Positions 51,060-59,511 of a stretch of DNA of 64,000 nt are shown here, piece by piece; within the stretch, counting starts at the first letter, position 1; each line of letters starts with the position of its first letter. Under the pieces are notes generated by a model. The model was given only the letters and a program-made list of their open reading frames with translations, made no database searches and was not told where the DNA came from. A program made the translations under genes and the position numbers. The DNA comes from Caballeronia sp. INDeC2 (GTDB lineage: Bacteria; Pseudomonadota; Gammaproteobacteria; Burkholderiales; Burkholderiaceae), in the NCBI RefSeq assembly GCF_023631325.1, contig NZ_JALQDG010000042.1:62001-126000 (forward strand), in the 5' to 3' direction.

Positions 51060-51895
51060 TTGCGCGCTCCTTTGGCATAGTTCGCGTGCCACGAGAGGTA
51101 ACGGGCTTCGAGCAGACGCACGAGCACGTCCGCGACGACGCCGATAATCGCGTAGATGATGATCGTCAGCAGAATGACGTTGGTGTTCAGGAATTCGCGG
51201 GCGTCCATCGCGAGAAAGCCGATGCCCTTCGTCGTCGCGAGCGTTTCGGCGATGACGAGCGCGAGCCACGCATGGGCGAGCGCATAGCGCACGCCGGTCA
51301 GGATGGAAGGCATCGCACCGGGAAGAATGATTCGCCGCACGATCGCGATCCGGTCCAGGCCGATCACGCGCGCGAGTTCCATCAGCTTCGGATCGATCTG
51401 CCGGATGCCGAGCATCGTGTTGATGTAGATCGGGAACAGCACCGCGAGCGCGACCAGAAAGATCTTCGCGACTTCGCCGACGCCGAACCAGACGATGACG
51501 AGCGGCAGCATCGCGAGAAAGGGAATCGCGCGGACCATCTGGATCGAGCGATCGAAGAGCGCCTGCGCAAACGGCGAGAAGCCGACGACGACGCCGAGCG
51601 CAAGCCCGATCGTCCCGCCGACGAGGAAGCCGCCCGCGGCGCGCAGCAACGAGACGCCGAGATGAACGAAGAGCTCGCCGTTCCTGACGAGATTCACGGC
51701 GGTATCGAAGACGCTGCTCGGGGCGGGAAGCACTTGCGGCGCGATCAGCCCGATGCGCGACGCGGCTTCCCACAACAGCACGACGACCGCGGGAATGGCC
51801 CACGAAAGCCATCGATAGAGCGCGGCTTTCGACATGCCCGCACGCGGTGCATGCGAAGACACATAGCTGTTGCGGGTGGAAGTCAGGTCAGCCAT
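51056..51895 (-). CDS. ssuC: Aliphatic sulfonate ABC transporter permease
   Basis: A 279-residue permease with about six spans and the EAA-type loop GLDRIAIVRRIILPGAMPSILTG (first part of it LDRIAIVRRIILPGAMPSIL). It begins the minus-strand operon ssuC-ssuB-ssuA-sfnB-like. ATG fits the family start. Divergent from the lipoprotein-type binding protein gene at 52216 across 320 bp. Confidence 0.93.
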   Translation of the reverse strand: MADLTSTRNSYVSSHAPRAGMSKAALYRWLSWAIPAVVVLLWEAASRIGLIAPQVLPAPSSVFDTAVNLVRNGELFVHLGVSLLRAAGGFLVGGTIGLALGVVVGFSPFAQALFDRSIQMVRAIPFLAMLPLVIVWFGVGEVAKIFLVALAVLFPIYINTMLGIRQIDPKLMELARVIGLDRIAIVRRIILPGAMPSILTGVRYALAHAWLALVIAETLATTKGIGFLAMDAREFLNTNVILLTIIIYAIIGVVADVLVRLLEARYLSWHANYAKGARK

Positions 51896-52215
51896 TTCAT
51901 TTCCGTATCAGCCATGAAGGAAGTGCGCGCCGATGAAAGTTATCCGCGAGTCGAGAAGGTGAGCTTCTTATTAGAAGCCGTCGAATGGCGCGACGACAAA
52001 CGTTTTATTGTTCTTTGCTTTTCACGTCCATATCAGCAGATGCCGCCGGTGCCATTTGCGCCTCGCCTGAATTGCATTTCAGTTTTCATCGCAACAGCTA
52101 AGCATATTTCCTTCGTTCGCGCGCCTCGCATGCGGCGTGAGAATGCAAGAGCACCGCATGGCCGGTCGCGCTGTGCCTGACCATTTCCCTTTGCTGCTCT
52201 TCTCATTCCGATTCC
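51896..52215. other. Divergent control region between two sulfonate ABC operons
   Basis: 320 bp without a supported gene. A perfect dyad GCTTCT-TATT-AGAAGC lies at 51963-51978 and an AT-rich stretch (CGTTTTATTGTTCTTTGC) near 52000. Both divergent operons are likely controlled from here, and a LysR-type sulfur regulator is a reasonable candidate (inference). Confidence 0.5.
51963..51978. promoter_or_regulatory. Perfect dyad in the sulfonate divergent region
   Basis: GCTTCT and AGAAGC flank TATT. It sits about 70 bp upstream of ssuC and about 240 bp upstream of the 52216 gene. Candidate operator; regulator unknown. Confidence 0.42.
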
Positions 52216-53298
52216 ATGAAGGCGTCCAATTCGCATCGCCGGCCACACGCTGCCGGAAAGCTCATTCTGGCGGCCTGCGCGGCCGCCGCGCTCGTTCTGC
52301 TGGCCGGCTGCAAGCCTCATGAAGAGCAGGCGCGCTCGTCGGAGACGCCGGTCGCGCAGAGCAGCCGGCAGGAAGTGACGTACTTCAAGTATCCCGACAA
52401 CCCGGCGTTCGATCTCGTCTATCTCGCCGACAAGCTCGGCTATTTCGACGGCACGAGCACGCGCCCGAAATATGTCGGCAAGATATCGGCGCCGCAGATC
52501 ATTCCGCTCGTCGGCACGGGCGAGATCGATTTCGGCACGCGCATGGTGCCGCTCGTCATCTCCGCGATCGCGAGCGGCGCGGATATCAAGGTCGTGTCCG
52601 CGGGCGGCGAGACGCTGCCCGATGCGCCGCATATGAAGTACTTCACCCGCAAGGATTCGGGCATTCGCGGACCGAAGGACTTCGAGGGCAAGACGGTGGC
52701 GTTCAACAGCTTCGGCGCGTGCGCGGAATTCGTGACGAAGAAGTATCTGTCGCAGCACGGCGTGGACGTGTCGAAGGTCAACTGGCTCGTCGTGCCCGAC
52801 AACCAGTCGCAACAGGCGCTCGTCACGAAGAACGTGGATATCGCGATCATTCATCCGCCGTTCTCCGGGGCGGCCGAAGCCGATCCGCAATTGCACAAGC
52901 TCTGGAGCGACTGGGACGAGGACGGCGGCCTGGGCGGCATGGCGCCCTATAGCGTGAACGGCGCGTTCGCGCGGGCGCATCCGCAAGCGGTGAAGGATTT
53001 CGTGACGGCCATCGCGAAGGCGGGCAACTGGGTCAACGCGCATCCCGACGAAGCACGCAAGCTCACGGCGGAGCGGCTCGGCATCGACGTGAAGCTGGTC
53101 GAGCGCTATGCGTACGTGAAGGATCTCGTGGTGACCGAGCCGCCGATTCAGTACTACATCGACATCCTCGAACAGGCCGGCAAGATTCCGAAGGGCAAGG
53201 TGCAGGTGAAGGACGTCTACACGAACCAGTACAACCCGTTCGCCGCGAAGCAGTCGCAGGCGAATGCGACGCCTGTCGCGAACGGAACGCGCTCATGA
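52216..53298 (+). CDS. Sulfonate-type ABC transporter substrate-binding lipoprotein
   Basis: A 360-residue binding protein with a lipoprotein signal (basic leader, hydrophobic AAAALVLLAGC with the lipid-bearing Cys at about residue 33). EVTYFKYPDNPAFDLVYLADKLGYF and TGEIDFGTRMVPLVISAIASG belong to the NMT1/SsuA-like class. Unlike the other SsuA-like proteins here it is membrane-anchored. First gene of an operon with ATPase, permease and an extra binding protein; stop overlaps the ATPase ATG (ATGA). Confidence 0.9.
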   Translation: MKASNSHRRPHAAGKLILAACAAAALVLLAGCKPHEEQARSSETPVAQSSRQEVTYFKYPDNPAFDLVYLADKLGYFDGTSTRPKYVGKISAPQIIPLVGTGEIDFGTRMVPLVISAIASGADIKVVSAGGETLPDAPHMKYFTRKDSGIRGPKDFEGKTVAFNSFGACAEFVTKKYLSQHGVDVSKVNWLVVPDNQSQQALVTKNVDIAIIHPPFSGAAEADPQLHKLWSDWDEDGGLGGMAPYSVNGAFARAHPQAVKDFVTAIAKAGNWVNAHPDEARKLTAERLGIDVKLVERYAYVKDLVVTEPPIQYYIDILEQAGKIPKGKVQVKDVYTNQYNPFAAKQSQANATPVANGTRS

Positions 53299-54143
53299 GC
53301 GCCATACGCACGACCGGCGCGGCACGCGACAAAATCGTCGTGCGCGATCTGTCGCTCACATACGTCAACGAGGCGACGGCATCGAGCCATACCGTGCTCG
53401 ATGCCTTCGATCTGCGCGTGCGCGAAGGCGAATTCCTCGCCGTGCTCGGTCCGAGCGGTTGCGGGAAGTCGACCCTGCTCAATCTTCTCGCGGGCCTGAG
53501 CGCGCCGACCTCGGGTCACATCAGCGTGGACGGCGAGCCTGTGAGCGCCGCGCGCAACAAGCTGGGCTTCGTCTTTCAGGGCTATGCGCTGTTTCCGTGG
53601 CGCACGGTGCGCAAGAACGTCGAGACCGGACTGGAGATTCGCGGCGTGAAGCGGGCGCAACGGCGCAGTGAGGCCGAACATTTTCTGCGTCTCGTCGGCC
53701 TCATCGATTTCGCCGATCACTATCCGCATCAGCTTTCGGGCGGCATGCGGCAGCGCGTGGCGATCGCGCGGGTACTCGCCTACGGTCCCGAGATCCTGCT
53801 GATGGACGAGCCCTTCGGCGCGCTCGATGCGCAGACGCGCGAGTCCTTGCAGCAAGAGTTGCTCGGCATCTGGGAGCAGAGCGCGAAGACGGTCGTGTTC
53901 GTCACGCACAGCATCGACGAAGCGATCTTTCTGGCGGATCGCGTGGCCATCGTCGGGCGCGGGCCGGGGCGCGTGAAGGAGATCATCGATGTCGATCTGC
54001 CGCGTCCGCGTTCCGCATCGATACGGCATAGCGCAGCGTTCGTCGCGCTGCGGCAGCGCGCGTGGGCGAGCCTGAGTCACGAACTCGACGACGCACGAGG
54101 CGCGCCGCGTGAGCTCGTCGCCGAAACATTGACGGGGGCGTGA
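53295..54143 (+). CDS. ABC transporter ATP-binding protein, sulfonate class
   Basis: A 282-residue ATPase. Walker A GPSGCGKST at residues 52-60, signature LSGGMRQRVAIARVLA, Walker B ILLMDEPFGALD and the H-loop VFVTHSIDEA are complete. The ATG overlaps the binding protein stop. The C-terminus extends about 30 residues beyond SsuB and TauB. Partner of the permease at 54147. Confidence 0.93.
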   Translation: MSAIRTTGAARDKIVVRDLSLTYVNEATASSHTVLDAFDLRVREGEFLAVLGPSGCGKSTLLNLLAGLSAPTSGHISVDGEPVSAARNKLGFVFQGYALFPWRTVRKNVETGLEIRGVKRAQRRSEAEHFLRLVGLIDFADHYPHQLSGGMRQRVAIARVLAYGPEILLMDEPFGALDAQTRESLQQELLGIWEQSAKTVVFVTHSIDEAIFLADRVAIVGRGPGRVKEIIDVDLPRPRSASIRHSAAFVALRQRAWASLSHELDDARGAPRELVAETLTGA

Positions 54144-54146
54144 GAA

Positions 54147-55001
54147 GTGGCGGAACAAGAGAGCCTGAACAAGTTGCCGGTGCTGATCGGCGCAAAGCGT
54201 CGCGTTGCGCGCAAGGCCAAGCGGGGGCGCGGCGCGAACCTCTCGTACGCGTTCGAGCGTTCGATCGCGCTGATCGTTTTTGCGCTGCTGTGGGAAGTGC
54301 TGCCGCGCTCGGGCATCGTGAGCCCGGCGTATCTGAGCCCGCCGTCGCAAGTGGCGCTTGCGATCACGCGTCTGTTCGATAGCGGCGACGTATGGACGCA
54401 TCTCGGCGCAAGCGCGCTGCGCTCCATCAGCGGCTTGCTGCTGGCGATCGTCGGCGGCGTCGTGTCGGGCTTCGCGTTGGGATGGTTTCGTCGCGCGGAA
54501 AGGATCATCGATCCGCTGTATCAACTGCTGCGGCAGGTGTCCGCGTTCGCGCTATTTCCGGTGTTCATGCTGTTTCTCGGCATCGGCGAGTCGTCGAAGA
54601 TCGCCATCATCGTGTGGGCCGCGTTCTGGCCGGTGCTGCTCAATACCATCTCGGGCGTGAAGCAGGTCGAGCGCGTGTTCATCGATTGCGCGCGCTCCAT
54701 GGGCGCGTCGCAAGGCTTCATCTTTGCGAAAGTCGTGTTGCCCGCCGCGTTGCCCGAGATCCTCACCGGCATCCGGCTCGCGGGCGCGTACAGCATCACG
54801 GCGCTGGTCGCGGCGGAGATGATCGGCGCGCGCTCTGGGCTCGGCTTCTACACGCTCAATTCGCAGGAGACGTTCCAGATTCCCGACATGTATGCGGGCA
54901 TTGTGCTGCTCGCGCTGTTCGGTTTGCTGATCAACAAGAGTCTTTCCCTGCTCGAGCGGCGTCTGCTGCGCTGGCGCGTGGGGCTCGCGCAAAATGGCTA
55001 G
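54147..55001 (+). CDS. ABC transporter permease, sulfonate class
   Basis: A 284-residue permease, GTG start 3 bp after the ATPase stop, with a basic leader (KRRVARKAKRGRG) and about six spans. The coupling loop is CARSMGASQGFIFAKVVLPAALPEI (part: SMGASQGFIF). VSAFALFPVFMLFLGIGESSKIA is typical of the class. Its stop overlaps the start of the next gene. Confidence 0.92.
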   Translation: MAEQESLNKLPVLIGAKRRVARKAKRGRGANLSYAFERSIALIVFALLWEVLPRSGIVSPAYLSPPSQVALAITRLFDSGDVWTHLGASALRSISGLLLAIVGGVVSGFALGWFRRAERIIDPLYQLLRQVSAFALFPVFMLFLGIGESSKIAIIVWAAFWPVLLNTISGVKQVERVFIDCARSMGASQGFIFAKVVLPAALPEILTGIRLAGAYSITALVAAEMIGARSGLGFYTLNSQETFQIPDMYAGIVLLALFGLLINKSLSLLERRLLRWRVGLAQNG

Positions 55002-55872
55002 GAGCGCGCTCGCAGCGCTTCCGGGTCACGGCAGGCGGCTGCGCTGGCTTGCCCTCGCGGTCATGGCGATGGTGGCGCTCTCGTCGTTGCCGCTGCGCGA
55101 TGCATGGCGCAATCGTCAGGACGATGATCGTCCTTTCGCGGCCGCACTCGCACGCGGAACGCTGATCGTCGCGGTGCCGTCGCGGCCTGCGCCGACGCTC
55201 AACGTCGGCCGGGTCGATCATTTCGCGCGCGTACCGGACGGCTTTGCGGCCGCGCTCGCCGATGACATCGGACGGCGCGCGGGATTGCCCGTCACGCTGC
55301 TGCTCGCCGAGCCGCACGAAGCCGCCGACGCGCTGCGATCGGGCCGCGCGGATGTCGCCGTCGCGGGGCTGGCCTTCGGCGCCGAATCGTCGCTCGCCTA
55401 TGCGCCGAGCGCCTATACGTCCGGGCGCGGCATGGCGCTCGTGCTTCGGCACGGCGCGGTGCGCGACTGGCGCGATCTCGCGGGCGGGCTGATCTGCGCA
55501 CCGCGCGGCAGTCCGTTCGCGCACGAGGCCGCGCGCCGCGCGCATGCGGACATACGGGCGTTCGACCGTCCGCTCGATGCGTTGCTGGCCTTTCAGGCGG
55601 GCGAATGCGCCGCGCTCGTCGACGACGAGTATGTGATCCGCCAATTGCTCAGGCAGCCGGACTGGGCTTATTACCGAAATTTGCCCGGCACTCTCGCGGC
55701 TGCGCCTGCTTTCATCGCGACGCGTATCGGCGATATCGCGAGCACGGCGTTCACGGAACGCATCGTCGAGGGATGGCGGCGGCAACGCTGGCTCGCGACG
55801 GTGCGCGAAGATCAGGCGACGCGTCTCGCATTCGACATGTTCAACGCCCAGAACGACCTGTATTGCCACTGA
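54994..55872 (+). CDS. Family-3-like substrate-binding protein
   Basis: A 292-residue protein with an N-terminal hydrophobic segment (LRWLALAVMAMVALSSLPL) that serves as signal or anchor, followed by a SBP_bac_3-type core (AALARGTLIVAVPSRPAP, LAGGLICAPRGSPFAHEAA). The ATG overlaps the permease stop by 8 bp, so it belongs to the same operon, which already has a binding protein of another family. Several conserved family-3 residues are diverged, so it may bind a different ligand or act as a regulator of the transporter. Function unknown. Confidence 0.8.
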   Translation: MARSALAALPGHGRRLRWLALAVMAMVALSSLPLRDAWRNRQDDDRPFAAALARGTLIVAVPSRPAPTLNVGRVDHFARVPDGFAAALADDIGRRAGLPVTLLLAEPHEAADALRSGRADVAVAGLAFGAESSLAYAPSAYTSGRGMALVLRHGAVRDWRDLAGGLICAPRGSPFAHEAARRAHADIRAFDRPLDALLAFQAGECAALVDDEYVIRQLLRQPDWAYYRNLPGTLAAAPAFIATRIGDIASTAFTERIVEGWRRQRWLATVREDQATRLAFDMFNAQNDLYCH

Positions 55873-55917
55873 GCGGGCATGACCCGCTTGCGCACGCACA
55901 ACGAGAAATCATCGGAC

Positions 55918-57285
55918 ATGACACAACGGAACGGACATCTGCATCTCGGCGCGTTTCTCTATCCCACGGGCCATCACATCGCCGCATGGCGGCATCCGCA
56001 TGCGAGCGCCGATGCGGGCAGCAATTTCGCCCATTACGTTCAACTCGCGCAGGCGGCGGAAGCGGCGAAGTTCGATCTGATCTTTCTCGCCGACGGCTCC
56101 GGCACGCGCGGCGACAATGCGCAATTTCTTAGCCGCACCGCCCACAGCTACGTTGCGCAGTTCGAGCCGCTCACGCTTCTGTCGGCGCTGGCGGCGATCA
56201 CGCGGCGCATCGGTCTGGTCGGCACGGCATCGACCTCGTTCAACGAGCCGTATCACATCGCGCGCAAGTTCGCGTCGCTCGATCACATCAGCGGCGGGCG
56301 CGCGGGCTGGAATCTGGTTACGTCGTCGAGCGAGCATGAGGCGCGCAACTTCGGCTTCGACGAGCATCTCGCGCATGCGACGCGCTACGAGCGCGCGGAC
56401 GAATTCGCGGACGTCGTGTCCGGCCTCTGGGATAGCTTCGACGAAGACGCGTTCCTGCGCGACAAGGCATCGGGGCGATATTTCGATCCGGACAAGCGCC
56501 ACGCGCTCGATCATCGCGGCACGTTCTTCAACGTGCGCGGACCGTTGAACGTCGCGCGTTCGCCGCAGGGACATCCGGTGACGGTGCAGGCGGGCTCGTC
56601 CGAGGCGGGCAAGGAACTCGCCGCCCGCACCGCGGAAGTGATCTTCACGGCGCAACAGACGCTGGACGATGCCGTTGCGTTCTACGCCGACGTCAAAGGC
56701 CGCATGGCGCGTCACGGCCGTCATCCGGACTCGCTGAAGATCATGCCGGGCGTCATGCCGATCGTCGGCCGCACGCAAGCCGAGGCGCGCGCGAAGTTCG
56801 ACGAACTGCAGACGCTCATCGATCCGGTCGTCGGCCTCGCGATGGTATCGACGCTGACGGGCGGCTTCGACCTGTCGGCGTATCCGCTCGACGGACCGAT
56901 TCCCGAATTGCCCGAGACCAACGCAAGCAAAAGCCGCCAGACGCTGATGATCGAACTTGCGCGCCGCGAGAATCTCACGATCCGCGAGTTGTATCGGCGG
57001 ATTGCCGGTGCGCGCGGACACTGGCAACTGGTCGGCACGCCCGCGCAGATCGCGGATGCGCTGGAAGAGCGCTTCGTGAACTACGGCGCGGACGGATTCA
57101 ACGTGATGCCCGCGCTGCTGCCCGATTCGCTGAACGATTTCATCGAACTGGTGTTGCCGGAGTTGCGGCGGCGCGGACGTTTTCGCAGTGAATACGAAGG
57201 CCGCACGTTGCGTGAGCATCTTGGGCTCGAGCGGCCGGCGTCGCGTTATGCGAGGCGATCGATCGGGGAACAAGCTCAGGTCTGA
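55918..57285 (+). CDS. FMNH2-dependent monooxygenase, NtaA/SnaA/DszA family, third copy
   Basis: A 455-residue enzyme starting GHLHLGAFLYPTGHHIAAWR, the family start, hence the ATG at 55918 rather than the ATG at 55879. RKFASLDHISGGRAGWNLVTS, VQAGSSEAGKELAARTAEV and FRSEYEGRTLREHLGLERP follow. It is much closer to the copy at 36986 than to that at 41352. It ends the second sulfonate ABC operon region and would use a compound imported by that system (inference). Confidence 0.92.
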   Translation: MTQRNGHLHLGAFLYPTGHHIAAWRHPHASADAGSNFAHYVQLAQAAEAAKFDLIFLADGSGTRGDNAQFLSRTAHSYVAQFEPLTLLSALAAITRRIGLVGTASTSFNEPYHIARKFASLDHISGGRAGWNLVTSSSEHEARNFGFDEHLAHATRYERADEFADVVSGLWDSFDEDAFLRDKASGRYFDPDKRHALDHRGTFFNVRGPLNVARSPQGHPVTVQAGSSEAGKELAARTAEVIFTAQQTLDDAVAFYADVKGRMARHGRHPDSLKIMPGVMPIVGRTQAEARAKFDELQTLIDPVVGLAMVSTLTGGFDLSAYPLDGPIPELPETNASKSRQTLMIELARRENLTIRELYRRIAGARGHWQLVGTPAQIADALEERFVNYGADGFNVMPALLPDSLNDFIELVLPELRRRGRFRSEYEGRTLREHLGLERPASRYARRSIGEQAQV

Positions 57286-57334
57286 TCGCGACAGAAGCTC
57301 TGGCGTCGAGCGTCGTCCGTGGAGATCGCTTGCG

Positions 57335-57664
57335 TCAGACCGGCGCCTGCTTCAGCGCCGCAATGCCCGCGATGACCAGCACCGCGCCGACCACCCGTTG
57401 CGCGCTCAACGTTTCGCCGAACAGCAAGACGCCGAGCAGCACGGTGCCCAGCGCGCCGATGCCGGTCCATACCGCGTACGCGCTGCCCACGGGCAGCAAG
57501 GTCAGCACCTTGCCGAGCAGATAGACGAAGGCCGCGAGCAGCACGATCGACAGCGCCGTCCATCCCGGGCGCGTGTAGCCCTGTGTCAACTTCATCGAGA
57601 CCGCCCAGGCGACATCGAGCAATCCTGACAGGATGAGCAGCAGCCACGCCACGCTCTGGTTCAT
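57335..57664 (-). CDS. SMR family cation exporter, SugE/Gdx-like
   Basis: A 109-residue four-span small multidrug resistance protein. LPVGSAYAVWTGIGALGTVLLG and LLFGETLSAQR are the hallmarks; the overall pattern is closest to SugE, the guanidinium exporter branch. Odd: the universally important membrane Glu of helix 1 (E13 in E. coli SugE) is Asp17 here, in SGLLDVAWAVSMK. The ATG overlaps the GST stop. Export of guanidinium or a quaternary amine is likely. I see no guanidine riboswitch. Confidence 0.9.
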   Translation of the reverse strand: MNQSVAWLLLILSGLLDVAWAVSMKLTQGYTRPGWTALSIVLLAAFVYLLGKVLTLLPVGSAYAVWTGIGALGTVLLGVLLFGETLSAQRVVGAVLVIAGIAALKQAPV

Positions 57665-58440
57665 GTCCGTGTCCCCGCGTCTTCGCGAAGCAAGTACGCG
57701 CCGCGCTCGTGCAGAAAAGCGCGCAGTCGCTGCGCGTAGTCCGCGGGCACCGCGCCGATCACGCTCGGGCGTGCCGCGAGTGCGTGCCGCCATGCGCTGA
57801 CTCTGGGCGTATCGGCGAACACCTGGTGATCCGCGAGCTCGTCGAATACATCGAAATAGCGCAAGACCGGTGCGAACACGGCATCGACCATGCCGAACTC
57901 GCGGCCCGCAAACCACGGTCCGGCGCTCAACACACGCTCGACCGTCGCGAACCGCTCCGCGAGCGTTTTTCGTTGGGCGTGATACGCGGGCGCATCGGTG
58001 GCGATTTCCAGCTTCCATATCTCCGCAAGAATCGACGAACCGAACTCGATCCATCCCCGATGCTGCGCGCGTTCGAGCGCATCGCGCGGAAGCAGCGTGC
58101 GGCCCGGCTGCGTTTCGTCGAGATACTCGCAAATGACGGCGCTTTCGAATAGCACGGCGTCATCGGCACCGTCTCGCGCGACCATCAGCAACGGCACTTT
58201 CCCGAGCGGCGAAAGCGCTTCGAACCAGCTTGGCCGCTTCGCCAGATCGACATAACGTTTCTCGAAACCGGCGCCTTTTTCCGCCAGCACGATCGCCGCG
58301 CGCTGCACGTATGGACAGAGCGGATGACTGACGAGCGTGAGCGTCGGCGCTTCGATGGTCGAAGGCGTCATGACGCCGTCTTCGTGCCTTGGGCGCGCAT
58401 CGGTTCGCGAACCGCTGCCGGTGTCGTAGTCGAGCTTCAT
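57661..58440 (-). CDS. Glutathione S-transferase family protein
   Basis: A cytosolic GST. TLTLVSHPLCPYVQRAAIVLAEKGAGF is the thioredoxin-like N-terminus with the CPYVQR (GSH-facing) motif; ESAVICEYLDE is the next conserved block, then an all-helical C-terminal domain. The start is uncertain: the ATG at complement 58440 has GGGAG 7 bp upstream and gives 259 residues; an inner ATG at complement 58371 gives 236, the more usual length. It is coupled to the SMR gene and divergent from a LysR gene that probably regulates both. Confidence 0.88.
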   Translation of the reverse strand: MKLDYDTGSGSRTDARPRHEDGVMTPSTIEAPTLTLVSHPLCPYVQRAAIVLAEKGAGFEKRYVDLAKRPSWFEALSPLGKVPLLMVARDGADDAVLFESAVICEYLDETQPGRTLLPRDALERAQHRGWIEFGSSILAEIWKLEIATDAPAYHAQRKTLAERFATVERVLSAGPWFAGREFGMVDAVFAPVLRYFDVFDELADHQVFADTPRVSAWRHALAARPSVIGAVPADYAQRLRAFLHERGAYLLREDAGTRT

Positions 58441-58555
58441 GACGGATCTCCCGTTGATAGCGCGTCTGACGCATGCGTGCGCCATTGCGACCTTCGAATG
58501 ACGTCAGCGTAATGGTTGCGGCAATGCAAGTCTATTGTCACCGTGAAAGCCGTGC

Positions 58556-58569
58556 TTGCATCGATGCAA
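58556..58569. promoter_or_regulatory. Perfect 14-bp palindrome, candidate LysR site
   Basis: TTGCATCGATGCAA is perfectly symmetric and lies 22 bp upstream of the LysR ATG in the divergent region with the GST gene. It could be the autoregulatory site. The core TGCAT is shared with the sulfur-island block but the full site is different. Confidence 0.5.
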
Positions 58570-58590
58570 ACACTCGGTTAGCCTCGACGC

Positions 58591-59511
58591 ATGGAAGACT
58601 GGAACGAACTTCGACTCGTGCTCGCCGTTCAGCGTGGCGGCAGTCTCAATGCCGCGTCCGAGACGCTCGGCATCGATCATTCGACGGCATATCGCCGACT
58701 GAAGGCGCTCGAAACGCAGCTGGGCGCTCGTCTGTTCGAGCGCTTGCCGGGCGGTGTGTATGAGCCGACCGAGGCCGGCGCGCGCATTGCGGCAGGCGCC
58801 GAGCGCATGGAAGATGAATTTCTTGCGCTGGGCCGCGATGTCGTCGGCGGCGATCATCGGCTCAGCGGGCGCTTGCGCGTCACATCGTCCGAAACGCTCG
58901 CGTATGGCCAGCTCACCACGCAGCTTGCTGCATTCCGCCGGGCGCATCCGGGCATCGTCGTCGAACTGTCGATAGAAAACCGCGTGCTCAGTCTGTCGCG
59001 GCGCGAAGCGGATATCGCATTGCGTCCGGTTCGGCCGAAAGAGGGCGAGCTATGGGGCAAGAAGCTCGCGGGCGTTGCGTGGGGCTGGTACGCCGCGCCG
59101 TCGTATGCCGCGGATGCAGGGGGCTTTCGTCGAGGCTGGAAGCTCGATGATCACGCGTTGATCGGCTGGGACGAAGCGGCATCGGGCATTCGCGCGGCGC
59201 AATGGCTCGCGCTCAACGCGTCGTCGTCGTCGTTCGTATACCGGACGAACAGCCTGGTGAATCAGCTGAGCGCGGCGCGCGCGGGCGTCGGCCTCGCGCT
59301 TCTGCCGTGCTATCTCGGCGACGGCGATAGCGGCGTGACGCGCATCGTCGCGACTCCCGTCGCGGAACTGGAAGGCGAACTGTGGATCGTCACGCATGCC
59401 GATCTGCGCAAGACCGCGCGAGTGCGCGCGTTCTTCGACGTGGTGGGGGAAGGCCTGGCGCAACAGCGCGATTTGTTCGAAGGCAAGCGCGGGCGTTCGA
59501 GAAAGCGTTAG
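58591..59511 (+). CDS. LysR family transcriptional regulator
   Basis: A 306-residue LysR protein. HTH at about residues 10-45 (GSLNAASETLGIDHSTAYRRL) is of the variant without the usual linker, followed by an effector-binding domain starting at LRVTSSETLAYGQLTTQL. It is divergent from the GST/SMR operon, which it probably regulates. Convergent with the NmrA-like gene: the two stop regions overlap by 4 bp. Confidence 0.92.
   Translation: MEDWNELRLVLAVQRGGSLNAASETLGIDHSTAYRRLKALETQLGARLFERLPGGVYEPTEAGARIAAGAERMEDEFLALGRDVVGGDHRLSGRLRVTSSETLAYGQLTTQLAAFRRAHPGIVVELSIENRVLSLSRREADIALRPVRPKEGELWGKKLAGVAWGWYAAPSYAADAGGFRRGWKLDDHALIGWDEAASGIRAAQWLALNASSSSFVYRTNSLVNQLSAARAGVGLALLPCYLGDGDSGVTRIVATPVAELEGELWIVTHADLRKTARVRAFFDVVGEGLAQQRDLFEGKRGRSRKR

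Noticed and set aside
50340..51812. A 490-codon frame joining ssuB with the ssuC region
   Set aside because: The N-terminal part is an out-of-frame reading of ssuC; SsuB starts at the GTG overlapping the ssuC stop.
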